Positions 1-8,113 of a stretch of DNA of 33,866 bases are shown here, in pieces (position 1 is the first letter of the stretch; each line of letters begins with the position of its first letter). Under the pieces are notes generated by a model. The model made no database searches and was not told where the DNA came from. It saw nothing but the letters and a program-made list of their open reading frames with translations. Both the position numbers and the translations under genes were made by a program. Source of the DNA: Fibrobacterota bacterium (GTDB taxonomy: Bacteria; Fibrobacterota; Chitinivibrionia; Chitinivibrionales; Chitinispirillaceae); contig JAEZKC010000067.1 of the NCBI GenBank assembly GCA_023436205.1, positions 1-33,866 of the forward strand. Direction: 5' to 3'.

Positions 1-460
1 TATTACCCCGACGGAATCTCCACACCTCGCCTTAACGGTGCTTCGTTATTGACTTCCATGCCGTTGAAAATGTCGTCTTCCGCATTACGCATTGACGGGG
101 CTCGATACTCTTCAGGAGTTACGGTCCTCCCTGTGGCCTGCATAATTCCCTGTCTACACTTCGTGTATCTCGTTCGATGTTTTATTCCTTGTCGGGGCGA
201 TCAGAAGTTGCTCCCGTGCTATTATGCTTCGGTTGCGCCTCCTTCGGAAAGGACAAAGTACATCTCCTGCTTACACGCAAGACTCGGTACTGGTGGATGG
301 CTAATCCTTACCAGATATGGACTTCCTGTCTATTTACTCCTTGACAGGTCACTATATAAGAGACGCCAAGCTTTCTTGGCGTACCAACGGGTTGCATCTT
401 TCAGATCCCGGTCAGACATGGGGGGGGACCAACTGGCCCTGCGGACGACATGATATCCAC
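1..460. other. unassigned left-edge DNA with a perfect hairpin
   Basis: No gene can be supported here. One frame stays open from 49 to 453, but its translation (134 aa, cysteine-, arginine- and leucine-rich, with no recognisable domain and no ribosome binding site) looks like a chance reading of a structured repeat. A perfect 8-bp inverted repeat, ACGCCAAG/CTTGGCGT with a 4-nt loop, lies at 363-382. No T-run follows it, so it is not an obvious terminator. The segment runs off the left edge and could be the end of a larger dispersed element. Confidence 0.35.
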
Positions 461-622
461 CATCCTTTTGTGAAAGAGGATTCTCTTGAAGATATCGCGT
501 CTTTTATTCAGGTGGAATATAGAACTGAACTGGCGATGAAGGCGGTTCAGAAAATTCGAGAATTCGTGAAAGTATTGCGGATCGCATTCCAGGAATGTCC
601 AATTTCTATACATAATATGTAA
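461..622 (+). pseudogene. possible 3' end of a truncated unknown gene
   Basis: The last ~53 codons of an open frame ending at 622 have a protein-like, amphipathic composition (motifs such as EDIASFIQVEYR and IREFVKVL), unlike the cysteine-rich translation upstream. No start codon with a ribosome binding site fits. The frame runs back into the unassigned left-edge sequence, so this could be the 3' remnant of a gene whose front was replaced. I do not recognise the family. It could also be chance. Confidence 0.25.
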
Positions 623-674
623 AAGTTTAGCATCACCTTAAAAGGCTATTCACTTTCTACCCAAAGGCCACACC

Positions 675-917
675 ATGCTAGTATTTGACAAAGTACTTCA
701 TAGAAATGGCATAGAAAAGCATAACGGTTCGCCACTATGGAAGTACGGCTGTACGTCTGAAGAGTATTCGGAGCTAAAAAACTCAGTTTCTGATTCTCTT
801 AGAAGCTCCCGAACCCATTCCCGGTGCGCTGATTTCAGTTTCTACGTGGCCGAATGGTGGAAGCGTGAATACAATGGCGGCACTCCTTCTTGGGATGATG
901 TCCTAAAATCAGTATAA
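675..917 (+). pseudogene. N-terminal fragment of an STY4851/ECs_5259-like protein
   Basis: This 80-aa reading frame has an N-terminal WKYGCTSEEYSELK segment and ends with AEWWKREYNGGTPSW. From memory, that resembles the first ~80 residues of the large STY4851/ECs_5259 family, whose members are usually about 1000 residues and sit in genomic islands. The family assignment is recollection, not a search. Here the frame stops at a TAA (915-917) just after the WW motif, so it is either a truncated relic or a domain that now stands alone. The next gene, an SF1 helicase starting at 990, is in exactly the same frame, with only this TAA and 24 sense codons between them. The upstream sequence has no strong ribosome binding site. 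Confidence 0.5.
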
Positions 918-989
918 CCGGATTTACATAGATGCCAGAATGGGTTTGGGCCGTGGGAAAAAAACATTAAAGATTTAAAGGAGAATCTA

Positions 990-2186
990 ATGCCTTCATG
1001 GTTAACTCCTCGGGTACACCTAACACCTGAACAGATTAAAGCTGTTGAACTGGATCCCGGTAAACATCGGGTCATATTTGGTGCACCGGGTTCGGGAAAG
1101 ACCATGATTCTTCTTTATCGCGCTCGATATCTTATTGATAATTTCGGAGTGAAACCAGAACGATTCAGAATTGTTGTTTTTACGAATGTGCTCAAGCAGT
1201 ATATCAGGTCAGCTCTTGAATTCCTTCAGCTTCCAGAAGGTTCAGTCTCCACTTTTGATTCATTATGTTCTGAGTATTATCGTACAAAGATCAACCAGAA
1301 GCTCCCTTGGGATGAAGAAAATAAACAACCTGATTTTTCTGCAATCACCGAAAATGTATTAAAACTTGCTACTAAAGAGAAGCAGTACAATAGACCTTTT
1401 GATTTTATATTAGTAGATGAGGGGCAAGATCTCGATCTTCAAGCTTACAATACTTTAACCGCCTTATCCCAGCATGTATCAGTATTCATGGATCATAAGC
1501 AACAAGTTTATGATCGTGGTTCTTCTCAGAAGAAAATTCTTGAATCTCTTGGTAAGAAACGAATCAGCTTTTCACTACTAAATGCATTTCGATGTTCATC
1601 CAATATAGTAATGCTTGCATCACGTTTCATTTCAGATGATGATGAAAGAACTTCCTTTATTTCACAATCCAATCAGTCGACATCGGACGAAAAACCTGAA
1701 GTCTATGTTGCAGATGGTTTCGAAGATGAAAAAGCTCGTTTGATTGAAGTAGTACGTGAGCGTCAAATGAAAGGCGACCGAATTGCCATTCTGCTTCCAC
1801 AAAAACGACAGGTCTTCGGGTTTGCCAAAGGTTTGCGAGAAGCCGGTCTGGAAGTTGAAATCCCAGAGCAGATAAAAGGAAGATCAGATTTCGCGCCGCT
1901 CGATTTCACTACCAACATTCCTAAACTGATGCCGTATCCGAGCGCAAAGGGGATTACCTTTGATTCAGTTCTCATGCCCCGCTTGTCATCGGCTTCGTTT
2001 GGTAAAATGCCGATAGATAAGCTTCAGAGACTTATATTTGTAGGAATTACACGTGCAACCAAGTGGGTTTATATGAGTGGGGATGGGGGAAGGCTGCCGA
2101 TTTTTAAAATATTGGCAGAACTGGAAGAAGAAAAGCAAATCGTAATAAATCGGTGTAATACGAGTCCGGGGTTGTTTGACCTTTAG
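990..2186 (+). CDS. short UvrD/REP-like superfamily 1 helicase or ATPase
   Basis: The 398-aa protein carries recognisable SF1 helicase motifs. There is a Q-like motif LTPEQIKAVE (residues 11-20), Walker A GAPGSGKT (31-38), Walker B/motif II VDEGQD (about 142-147), an FRCSSNI motif with the motif IV arginine, KGITFDSVLMPRL (motif V-like) and VGITRATKWVYMS (motif VI, about 350). At under 400 residues it is much shorter than UvrD or Rep (about 700) and lacks large 1B/2B insertions, so processive unwinding is uncertain. It may be an ATP-dependent motor or signalling component of a defence module. The start is set by AAAGGAG at about 976-982, 7 nt before ATG. The frame continues unbroken upstream to the TAA of the 675-917 fragment, so this may be the 3' part of a formerly longer gene. 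Confidence 0.8.
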   Translation: MPSWLTPRVHLTPEQIKAVELDPGKHRVIFGAPGSGKTMILLYRARYLIDNFGVKPERFRIVVFTNVLKQYIRSALEFLQLPEGSVSTFDSLCSEYYRTKINQKLPWDEENKQPDFSAITENVLKLATKEKQYNRPFDFILVDEGQDLDLQAYNTLTALSQHVSVFMDHKQQVYDRGSSQKKILESLGKKRISFSLLNAFRCSSNIVMLASRFISDDDERTSFISQSNQSTSDEKPEVYVADGFEDEKARLIEVVRERQMKGDRIAILLPQKRQVFGFAKGLREAGLEVEIPEQIKGRSDFAPLDFTTNIPKLMPYPSAKGITFDSVLMPRLSSASFGKMPIDKLQRLIFVGITRATKWVYMSGDGGRLPIFKILAELEEEKQIVINRCNTSPGLFDL

Positions 2187-2311
2187 GCTATATGCCACAT
2201 GATAGAAGAGAAGTCGTGCGAAGTTTATGGAGATTCTTTAGTTATTACATTACGTTCAAGCACTTTTATCTAGTTAGAAGCTAATATAATCTTATAGAAG
2301 TAAACACAAAT

Positions 2312-2761
2312 ATGAGAACTATAGGAATCCGGCGAATTGCATATCATGAAGCAGGTCATGCTGTGATGGCCTGGAGAAAAGGATTAGTACATTCTGTTTC
2401 CATTTTAAGAGATGGAGATAAGGGTGGGGTTGTCCGTCATTCAATGAATTATTATCGGTATGATGATGAAAGGATAAGAGTTTGCTATGCAGGCCCAATT
2501 GCAGAGGCAAAAATTGCTAAAGTTAGCTTAGGTAAAGTTTTGTTCACTACAGGTATCGATGATTTGATGGAAATTCTGGAAATAACTAAAGAATTTAAAA
2601 ACGCGGGTATAAAGTTAGATTTCAAAGATATCATTAAATGGACTAAAATACATGTTTATAGTAGGTGGTCTGCTGTAATATCTTTAGCGGCCGCGCTAAT
2701 TTTACAAAAAGAAATAGCTGGTGAAGATGTGAATAGGATCATAGAAAAAGCTTTAGAGTGA
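2312..2761 (+). CDS. stand-alone M41 (FtsH-type) zinc peptidase domain protein
   Basis: This 149-aa protein is a single peptidase M41-like domain without the AAA ATPase of FtsH. The zinc-binding HEAGH motif is at residues 12-16 (Glu13 would be catalytic). The helix after CYAGPIAEA (about 58-66) is the second conserved block of the family. An acidic pair at Asp83/Asp84 fits the third zinc ligand, matching the DL element of FtsH. There is no transmembrane segment or signal peptide. With no AAA motor, substrates would have to be unfolded or delivered by a partner. The neighbouring helicase is not obviously such a partner. The ribosome binding site is weak. I infer a zinc protease, possibly a defence effector or maturation protease. 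Confidence 0.75.
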   Translation: MRTIGIRRIAYHEAGHAVMAWRKGLVHSVSILRDGDKGGVVRHSMNYYRYDDERIRVCYAGPIAEAKIAKVSLGKVLFTTGIDDLMEILEITKEFKNAGIKLDFKDIIKWTKIHVYSRWSAVISLAAALILQKEIAGEDVNRIIEKALE

Positions 2762-2827
2762 TATGTTAGAACTAGTTTGGACGGTTAAAACTAATATCGG
2801 CTGAGAGATTTACAAGGCAATACTAGA

Positions 2828-2953
2828 ATGGTTTCAAACGAGATTAAAACTATTGAGAGAGATATTCTAGCACTGAAATCAGATCTTAGCCATCCTTTTC
2901 TTCCCATACCTAAGTTTTTGAAACGGTTAAAGGGATTAGAATACCGAATTTAA
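2828..2953 (+). CDS. possible 41-residue small protein
   Basis: An ATG-initiated frame of 41 codons sits alone in the gap between the peptidase gene and the 207-aa hypothetical gene. The translation is basic and helix-prone (EIKTIERDILALKSDL, then a proline-rich break and LKRLKG). Only a weak AAGG-type ribosome binding site lies upstream. It may be a genuine small gene or the remnant of a larger one. Nothing in it identifies a family. Confidence 0.3.
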   Translation: MVSNEIKTIERDILALKSDLSHPFLPIPKFLKRLKGLEYRI

Positions 2954-2988
2954 ACGCACGCCCAATTAGTTCTGACGATGGTGAATGC

Positions 2989-3612
2989 ATGAAAAGAATT
3001 CGTCTTGAACTAAATTGGATTTATAGCATGCGACCCCACAAGCACGTCCAGGCTATAATCAAACTAGGTACTGGACACAGTGAAATTTATTATGAGCTCA
3101 TGAAGGAAATTCGGTCTGGTAACAGTTTGTTTGATGATCTAGAAAAAAGGATTAGCCGAGTCCGGAATGTGCTTGAAAGACAAACGTTAAGTGTGGAGTT
3201 GAAGGCGGCAAAACAACCAGTGATACATAAAGAACTCTACTGGGACCTGCTACCTCCCGGTCAACCCCAGCTGCATCTAATTAAGAACTATTATCTTAGC
3301 TTGCCAAATTTTTCGAAGTATGATCTCAAGCGGCTTGAGATATTATATGCTTTGAGCCCATCCGAAATCTGGCGAGGAAGAGAAGATTTTACAAATTACC
3401 ATGCTTTTGTATTCAGTTTTACTCAATCTGTTGCATTAGAGTGCCCGAAAGTGGGCAACGCTCTTTACATCATAAAAGATGATTGGAAAGAATTGTCAAA
3501 GTTGCCGAAAATGGAACTGCTGCTGAAACATGCACAATCTGTTGTACGCGTGGTACACCCAAAAAATAAAAAACTTTCACCACAAGAGGTTTTACGGCAT
3601 TTACGTGCATAG
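2989..3612 (+). CDS. hypothetical protein (207 aa)
   Basis: I do not recognise this protein. It is a soluble-looking, basic, mostly alpha-helical 207-aa sequence with no signal peptide, membrane segment, P-loop or cysteine cluster. An N-terminal part (residues 1-70) carries many charged helices, followed by a PPGQP turn and a C-terminal half rich in leucine and lysine that ends SPQEVLRHLRA. The start ATG at 2989 has only a modest purine-rich ribosome binding site (GATGGTG). It is flanked by the stand-alone M41 peptidase and a TRL-like lipoprotein, both in the same direction but with gaps of 85-227 nt, so an operon is not evident. Confidence 0.6.
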   Translation: MKRIRLELNWIYSMRPHKHVQAIIKLGTGHSEIYYELMKEIRSGNSLFDDLEKRISRVRNVLERQTLSVELKAAKQPVIHKELYWDLLPPGQPQLHLIKNYYLSLPNFSKYDLKRLEILYALSPSEIWRGREDFTNYHAFVFSFTQSVALECPKVGNALYIIKDDWKELSKLPKMELLLKHAQSVVRVVHPKNKKLSPQEVLRHLRA

Positions 3613-3697
3613 TAATTATGCTTTCAACCCAAATCTGGTAATTAATCGGAACACCTTGTAGTACGTTAAACTTGAAAAGTATAAAGGATAATTAGCT

Positions 3698-4213
3698 ATG
3701 AAGAGATTAAGTATAAAAAGGATATTTGCAATATCTACAACCGCTTTCTTCCTAAGCTGCACTTACAGGTCAACTACAAGCGGGATTTCCACTATATACG
3801 ATGCTCAATCATTTGAGAAAAGTGGTCGAGCTTCTATTGAGGTCCTATTCGGTATTTTTGTATTTGGTGACAACAGTGTAAACTCGGCTATGGAAAACGG
3901 CGGAATACATCATATCCATCATATTGATCAGGAAGTTTCTGACTATCTGATTTACAGAAAAGTCACTACTCTGGTTTATGGAGAAGAAAAGCGCCCTACC
4001 TTGCATGAACAACAGCGAATGGAAAGAATCCAATCTGAAATTGCCAGTTTAAATCGCGGTGATGAGGTGAATATCACGTTAAAAACTGGGGAAGTGCTCA
4101 ATGCTATTATTGAGAGGATTGGAAGCAACATCATTTCTATATCGTACACTTCTGGGAAGAAGCAGGTTTTAAAAGTCGATGATGTTGATACAATCAGGAA
4201 AATTGGTGAATAG
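3698..4213 (+). CDS. TRL-like family lipoprotein
   Basis: The 171-aa protein begins with a lipoprotein signal: basic MKRLSIKR, a hydrophobic core, then lipobox LSC with Cys21 as the likely lipidated residue. Residues about 40-95 (KSGRASIEVLFGIFVFGDNS, then GIHHIHHID and TLVYGE) match the pattern I recall for TRL (tRNA-associated locus)-like lipoproteins: a GxA-S-x-x-ILG-GD-S block followed by G-I-x-x-IHHVD and a terminal T-x-VYGE. After that comes a charged linker and a small beta-rich C-terminal extension (residues 120-171, ITLKTGEVLNAIIERIG) not typical of the short family members. The molecular role of TRL proteins is unknown. It probably sits in the envelope. A ribosome binding site AAAGG precedes the ATG. 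Confidence 0.7.
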   Translation: MKRLSIKRIFAISTTAFFLSCTYRSTTSGISTIYDAQSFEKSGRASIEVLFGIFVFGDNSVNSAMENGGIHHIHHIDQEVSDYLIYRKVTTLVYGEEKRPTLHEQQRMERIQSEIASLNRGDEVNITLKTGEVLNAIIERIGSNIISISYTSGKKQVLKVDDVDTIRKIGE

Positions 4214-4359
4214 CAATCGTTTTTACAGTAGCTATATAACTTTTGAGACCTAGACCATAATGTGGGAGTGTCAAATGAAAGCTGGAGTGTAAATCAATTA
4301 TTCGATATAAATAAATGCTGTTTTTAACATTTTTCTGCAACATTAAATAGGAAACAAAT

Positions 4360-6255
4360 ATGGCCGGTTCAACCTTTAAAACTAACCCTTACGAATTAAG
4401 CAAGCTCCTTGAGAATTGCCATGAAGGCATTTTGCAGTTACCTGATTTTCAGAGAAGTTGGGTCTGGGATGAGGATAGAATTAAAAGCCTTATCGCGTCA
4501 ATATCGAGAGCTTTCCCTGTTGGGGCCTTAATGACTCTCGAGAGTGGTGGGGATGTGCAATTCAAACCACGACCAGTCGAAGGGGCTCCCGCCTCAGCTA
4601 AAGGTGCAGTACACCAATCTCTTCTTTTAGATGGTCAGCAGCGCATGACATCACTATACCAGGTTACGATTCGAAGTAAAGTTGTTGAAACAGTTACACC
4701 GAAAAATAAAAAGGTAAAAAGGTGGTTCTATATAGACATCCATAAAAGTCTCGATTCTTCAACTGACAGGGAAGAAGCGATTGTCGGGGTTCCAGAGGAT
4801 AAAATCATTCGCAAAGATTTTGGCAGGGAAGTGGTCCTTGATCTCTCGACTCCTGAAAAGGAATTTGAGGCGATGATGTTTCCTGTTACGCAGGTTTTTG
4901 ACTGGGATAATTGGCAGGATGATTTCGATGAATACTGGCGTGGGGATTGTAATGAAGGAAATCGCAAGGTATTCCGTCAATTCAAAAGGCAAGTACTCGA
5001 AAATTTCAAAAGCTATCATGTACCTGTCATTACCCTCGATAAGTCGACTACAAAAGAGGCGGTGTGCGTTGTATTTGAAAAGGTGAATACGGGAGGTAAA
5101 CCGCTCGATGCATTTGAATTAGTAACCGCTATGTATGCTGCCTCAGGCCATGAACTCCGTAAAGACTGGTATGGTGAAGAGGGGATTCCCGGAAGACATC
5201 AGAGATTCAAAGAGGCTTTACGTCCTGCTGGAGCCGAGGTAGGTATCATAGCTAATGTTTCCAATACAGATTTTCTTCAGGCCATATCCCTTTTCTATAC
5301 ACGAGATAAACGGGCAGCCGCTTTGGCCATGGGGCGGTCAGGAAAGGATCTTCCTCCTATCACCGGAAATCGTCAGGCTCTCCTCAATCTCCCTTTGGAG
5401 GCCTATAAACAGTACGAGAAAACTGTAGAACAAGGTTTTATTAGGGCGGCGAAATTTCTGCATACTCTTCATATCTATAGGATATTCGACCTTCCTTATC
5501 AATCACAGCTTATTCCGCTTGCAGCTATTCTAGCAGATATTGGTAATGACTGGGAGCATGAAGCGAACCGGGCGAAGTTATACCAGTGGTACTGGAATGG
5601 TGTGTTCGGCGAGCTCTATGGGTCTGCTGTAGATACACGGATCGCTCGTGATTTTGTTGAAGTTCCATTATGGTTAAAAGGGGGACCTGAACCCTCTACC
5701 GTGAGTGAAACTATTTTCAGACCGGACAGGCTCAAAACAATGCGGGCAAGGTTATCTGCGGCTTACAAGGGAATTAATGCTCTCCTTATGAAGGAGGGTG
5801 CCAAGGATTTTCGTTCCGGGCAGAAATTTGATCACACTATTTTCTTCGGAGAAAATGTAGATATTCATCATATCTTCCCGAAAGATTGGTGCAAACGTCA
5901 AAATATTAAGCCTTCTGTATACGATTCAATTATCAATAAAACCCCATTATCCTACCGTACTAACCGGATGATCGGTGGTGTAGCCCCGTCACAGTATCTT
6001 TTTGCTTTGGAGACGGGAGATAAGTCCCCTCCAATTGATCGCCACACGCTTGAAGGCCATTTGGCGACGCATCTGATTAATCCTGAATATCTATATAGAG
6101 ATGATTTTGAAGGTTTCATGAAAGACCGGCAGCAACAGCTACTTGGTCTAATTGAACAGGCGACTGGAAAAAAGCCCTATTTTGGAGAAATAGCTGAAGA
6201 GGGTGAGGATTTGGATTCTGATGAAGAGAGCCTTGAAGAGATATGTCTCGCGTAA
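4360..6255 (+). CDS. gmrSD: single-chain GmrSD-type type IV restriction enzyme (DUF262 + DUF1524)
   Basis: The 631-aa protein has the two-part layout of fused GmrS/GmrD enzymes. The N-terminal DUF262 ParB/Srx-like domain shows LPDFQRSWVW (about 27-36) and the nucleotide-binding DGQQRM motif (about 92-97). The C-terminal DUF1524 HNH-type nuclease domain shows VDIHHIFPKDWC (about 501-512), followed by a downstream asparagine-rich NKTPLSYRTNRMIG block. GmrSD enzymes use NTP and cut DNA containing glucosylated or otherwise modified cytosine, which protects against T-even-like phages. That activity is family knowledge, not shown here. The middle region carries FEKVNTGGKPLDAFELVTAM, another standard DUF262 motif. 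The length is typical of fused forms. AGGAAACA precedes the ATG. Confidence 0.88.
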   Translation: MAGSTFKTNPYELSKLLENCHEGILQLPDFQRSWVWDEDRIKSLIASISRAFPVGALMTLESGGDVQFKPRPVEGAPASAKGAVHQSLLLDGQQRMTSLYQVTIRSKVVETVTPKNKKVKRWFYIDIHKSLDSSTDREEAIVGVPEDKIIRKDFGREVVLDLSTPEKEFEAMMFPVTQVFDWDNWQDDFDEYWRGDCNEGNRKVFRQFKRQVLENFKSYHVPVITLDKSTTKEAVCVVFEKVNTGGKPLDAFELVTAMYAASGHELRKDWYGEEGIPGRHQRFKEALRPAGAEVGIIANVSNTDFLQAISLFYTRDKRAAALAMGRSGKDLPPITGNRQALLNLPLEAYKQYEKTVEQGFIRAAKFLHTLHIYRIFDLPYQSQLIPLAAILADIGNDWEHEANRAKLYQWYWNGVFGELYGSAVDTRIARDFVEVPLWLKGGPEPSTVSETIFRPDRLKTMRARLSAAYKGINALLMKEGAKDFRSGQKFDHTIFFGENVDIHHIFPKDWCKRQNIKPSVYDSIINKTPLSYRTNRMIGGVAPSQYLFALETGDKSPPIDRHTLEGHLATHLINPEYLYRDDFEGFMKDRQQQLLGLIEQATGKKPYFGEIAEEGEDLDSDEESLEEICLA

Positions 6256-6311
6256 GTTGGTGTAATAATTTTGAGCCGAGTGTAGTATAAACTTGAACAT
6301 AGAGGTGGATA

Positions 6312-6617
6312 TTGTCTGTATTTAGAGATGTATATGACCAGGCACCAGAGTTATTATTTGTTTTTGAAAAAAGCACAGGACCGTACACGATTAAACTTCA
6401 ATATCCTACTAGGGAAAAGATCGCATTACAAGATGTGTCTTGTAGTTTAGATCAGATATTTCATTTCATCTCACAGGTAAAAGAGCGCGCATCTGGATTT
6501 TTTAAGGCAGATGAGCATTTGTTCAGATTGAAAAAGGTAACAATTGAAGTGGAGTCTGATAGGTGTATTCTAACTGCTGATAGAGTGGAAATGAAACTGG
6601 GCGGCTTAGAAGACTGA
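6312..6617 (+). CDS. hypothetical protein (101 aa)
   Basis: This small reading frame follows the GmrSD gene by 56 nt. It begins with TTG, preceded by AGAGGTGG with 3-nt spacing, and no in-frame ATG occurs near the front. The protein looks soluble and beta-rich (FVFEKSTGPYTIKLQYPT, then VTIEVESDRCILTADRVEM) with a central helix. It has no motif I can assign. It may be co-transcribed with the restriction gene, either as an accessory protein or as an unrelated cargo gene. Confidence 0.5.
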   Translation: MSVFRDVYDQAPELLFVFEKSTGPYTIKLQYPTREKIALQDVSCSLDQIFHFISQVKERASGFFKADEHLFRLKKVTIEVESDRCILTADRVEMKLGGLED

Positions 6618-6643
6618 ATAACATATAGGTAAAAGGAGCTACT

Positions 6644-8077
6644 ATGTCGCGCATGGGAACCTGTTTTGTTTTGTGTTTAGGATTATTGCACATTTCCTGC
6701 AATAATATCCCAGTGAAGGAAAAATCAAATTTGGAGGTTTCAATTAGAGGAAAGGTAATAGATCAAAATGGTAACCCTCTAACAAATGTTTGTGTGAGTC
6801 TACCTTCTCGGGATTTATATGATACTACCGGCTCCGATGGCTACTACCAACTAGTTGCAGAAGTAAGCCCTGCAACAGCTTCAGTTTATGAAGATTCCTT
6901 AGTATATGAAAAAGATGGTCAGGTCATTTCAAGCCGAAAATTGAGTTCGCTGATCGATACATTACCTGATTTATCCGTAGTACAGCGGGATATCTGGGGA
7001 GAGCTAGATGCTGTAAATGGTTATGAGGTGAAGTCAATCAGTGCAATCTTAAGCGGAGATGGTATTCCAGAATCTAAAGCCATCCCGTTGTGGTATAATT
7101 CAGCTAGTATGAGTTACAGTGGGTTTGTATATTTTGTAAATAGTTCTAATCTGGTGAATTTCTCAGTTTTCATATTAGTATATGATCAGAATGATAAACT
7201 AATTGCAAGGAGTCCAGTTGTTGGTTTCCCTTCAACTGCCGGTAATATAAAGATCCCTACCATGCCTGCATTTAATCCACCGGTGCTTCACGCAATAAAG
7301 GACACGTCTGTATCTTATCCACTAATTAAATCTGTTACAATTACAATCGATTCGGCATCTATTAAGACTGCTAACGGTATAGCAAAATATTATTTCTGGA
7401 ACACTGATGGTGATTGGCGCGATAGTACTCAAATTCCTTCAGTTATTATTTCAGCAGAAAGGGGTGAAAGGAAAAGGATCATCTGGGCTGTAAAAGATAA
7501 GGATGAGCTAATAAGTCGGCCAGACACTTTCTTTGTAAACTTCTTATGTTGGGCTCCTTTTTGCGATTCGATCGAAAAGCCATACTATAGTAGAAATTTC
7601 ACTCAAACTTCCTACAACCCAATTGAATCTCTATTATCATTCACGTATGGTGATTTCGTAATTATGTCTTGGGGACATTTACAGCCATATGCAGGCTTGA
7701 AAATTGATCTGTCTGATTCTCATGAAAATCCAATGGACATGTCAGCATACAACAATGTTTCATTTACTTTAAAATCTGATAAGGATTTGCAAGCTTCCTT
7801 CAAGATTATTACAACGGGAATTCCCAATACCTGCCCTTCAGAATGTTCGTCCTTAACAGGAATTCCAAGCTACAGAAAGGATTTTTCAATTGATACGACC
7901 TGGAAACAAATCACGATTAATTTTGACGAACTGTACTTACCTGGATGGGCACCAACAAACACAATTAAGTTTGATAAATCAAAGATTGAAAGCATTATGG
8001 TTGAAATAGGGAAGGAAAATAATATGGAAATAACAGATGGTAAACTCTGGATCAAGGATTTGAAATTTAATCCTTAA
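6644..8077 (+). CDS. lipoprotein with carboxypeptidase-regulatory-like and CBM11/CIA30-like domains
   Basis: The 477-aa protein starts with a lipoprotein signal peptide ending in lipobox HISC (Cys19). Residues about 30-75 form a carboxypeptidase-regulatory-like beta-sandwich (IRGKVIDQNGNPLTNVCVSL, then GSDGYYQL). A long middle region is beta-rich, with an Ig-like segment around 215-300 (VTITIDSASIKTANG, then RIIWAVKDKD). The C-terminal ~140 residues (SFTYGDFVIMSWGHLQPYAG through ITDGKLWIKDLKF) resemble the CBM11/CIA30-type carbohydrate-binding fold often seen in secreted Fibrobacterota proteins. It is probably surface-exposed and contacts polysaccharide. It has AAAGGAG before the ATG. It has no evident link to defence. 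Confidence 0.7.
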   Translation: MSRMGTCFVLCLGLLHISCNNIPVKEKSNLEVSIRGKVIDQNGNPLTNVCVSLPSRDLYDTTGSDGYYQLVAEVSPATASVYEDSLVYEKDGQVISSRKLSSLIDTLPDLSVVQRDIWGELDAVNGYEVKSISAILSGDGIPESKAIPLWYNSASMSYSGFVYFVNSSNLVNFSVFILVYDQNDKLIARSPVVGFPSTAGNIKIPTMPAFNPPVLHAIKDTSVSYPLIKSVTITIDSASIKTANGIAKYYFWNTDGDWRDSTQIPSVIISAERGERKRIIWAVKDKDELISRPDTFFVNFLCWAPFCDSIEKPYYSRNFTQTSYNPIESLLSFTYGDFVIMSWGHLQPYAGLKIDLSDSHENPMDMSAYNNVSFTLKSDKDLQASFKIITTGIPNTCPSECSSLTGIPSYRKDFSIDTTWKQITINFDELYLPGWAPTNTIKFDKSKIESIMVEIGKENNMEITDGKLWIKDLKFNP

Positions 8078-8113
8078 TGAAGGTGGGACATAATTCAAGG
8101 TGAGAAATAATCT

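Noticed and set aside
49..453. 134-aa open frame at the left edge
   Set aside because: No ribosome binding site, odd composition, and a hairpin inside it; no domain recognised.
3656..3685. TTGTAG-N18-TATAAA promoter before the TRL lipoprotein gene
   Set aside because: The implied transcription start would fall beyond the ribosome binding site, almost at the ATG; too close to support.
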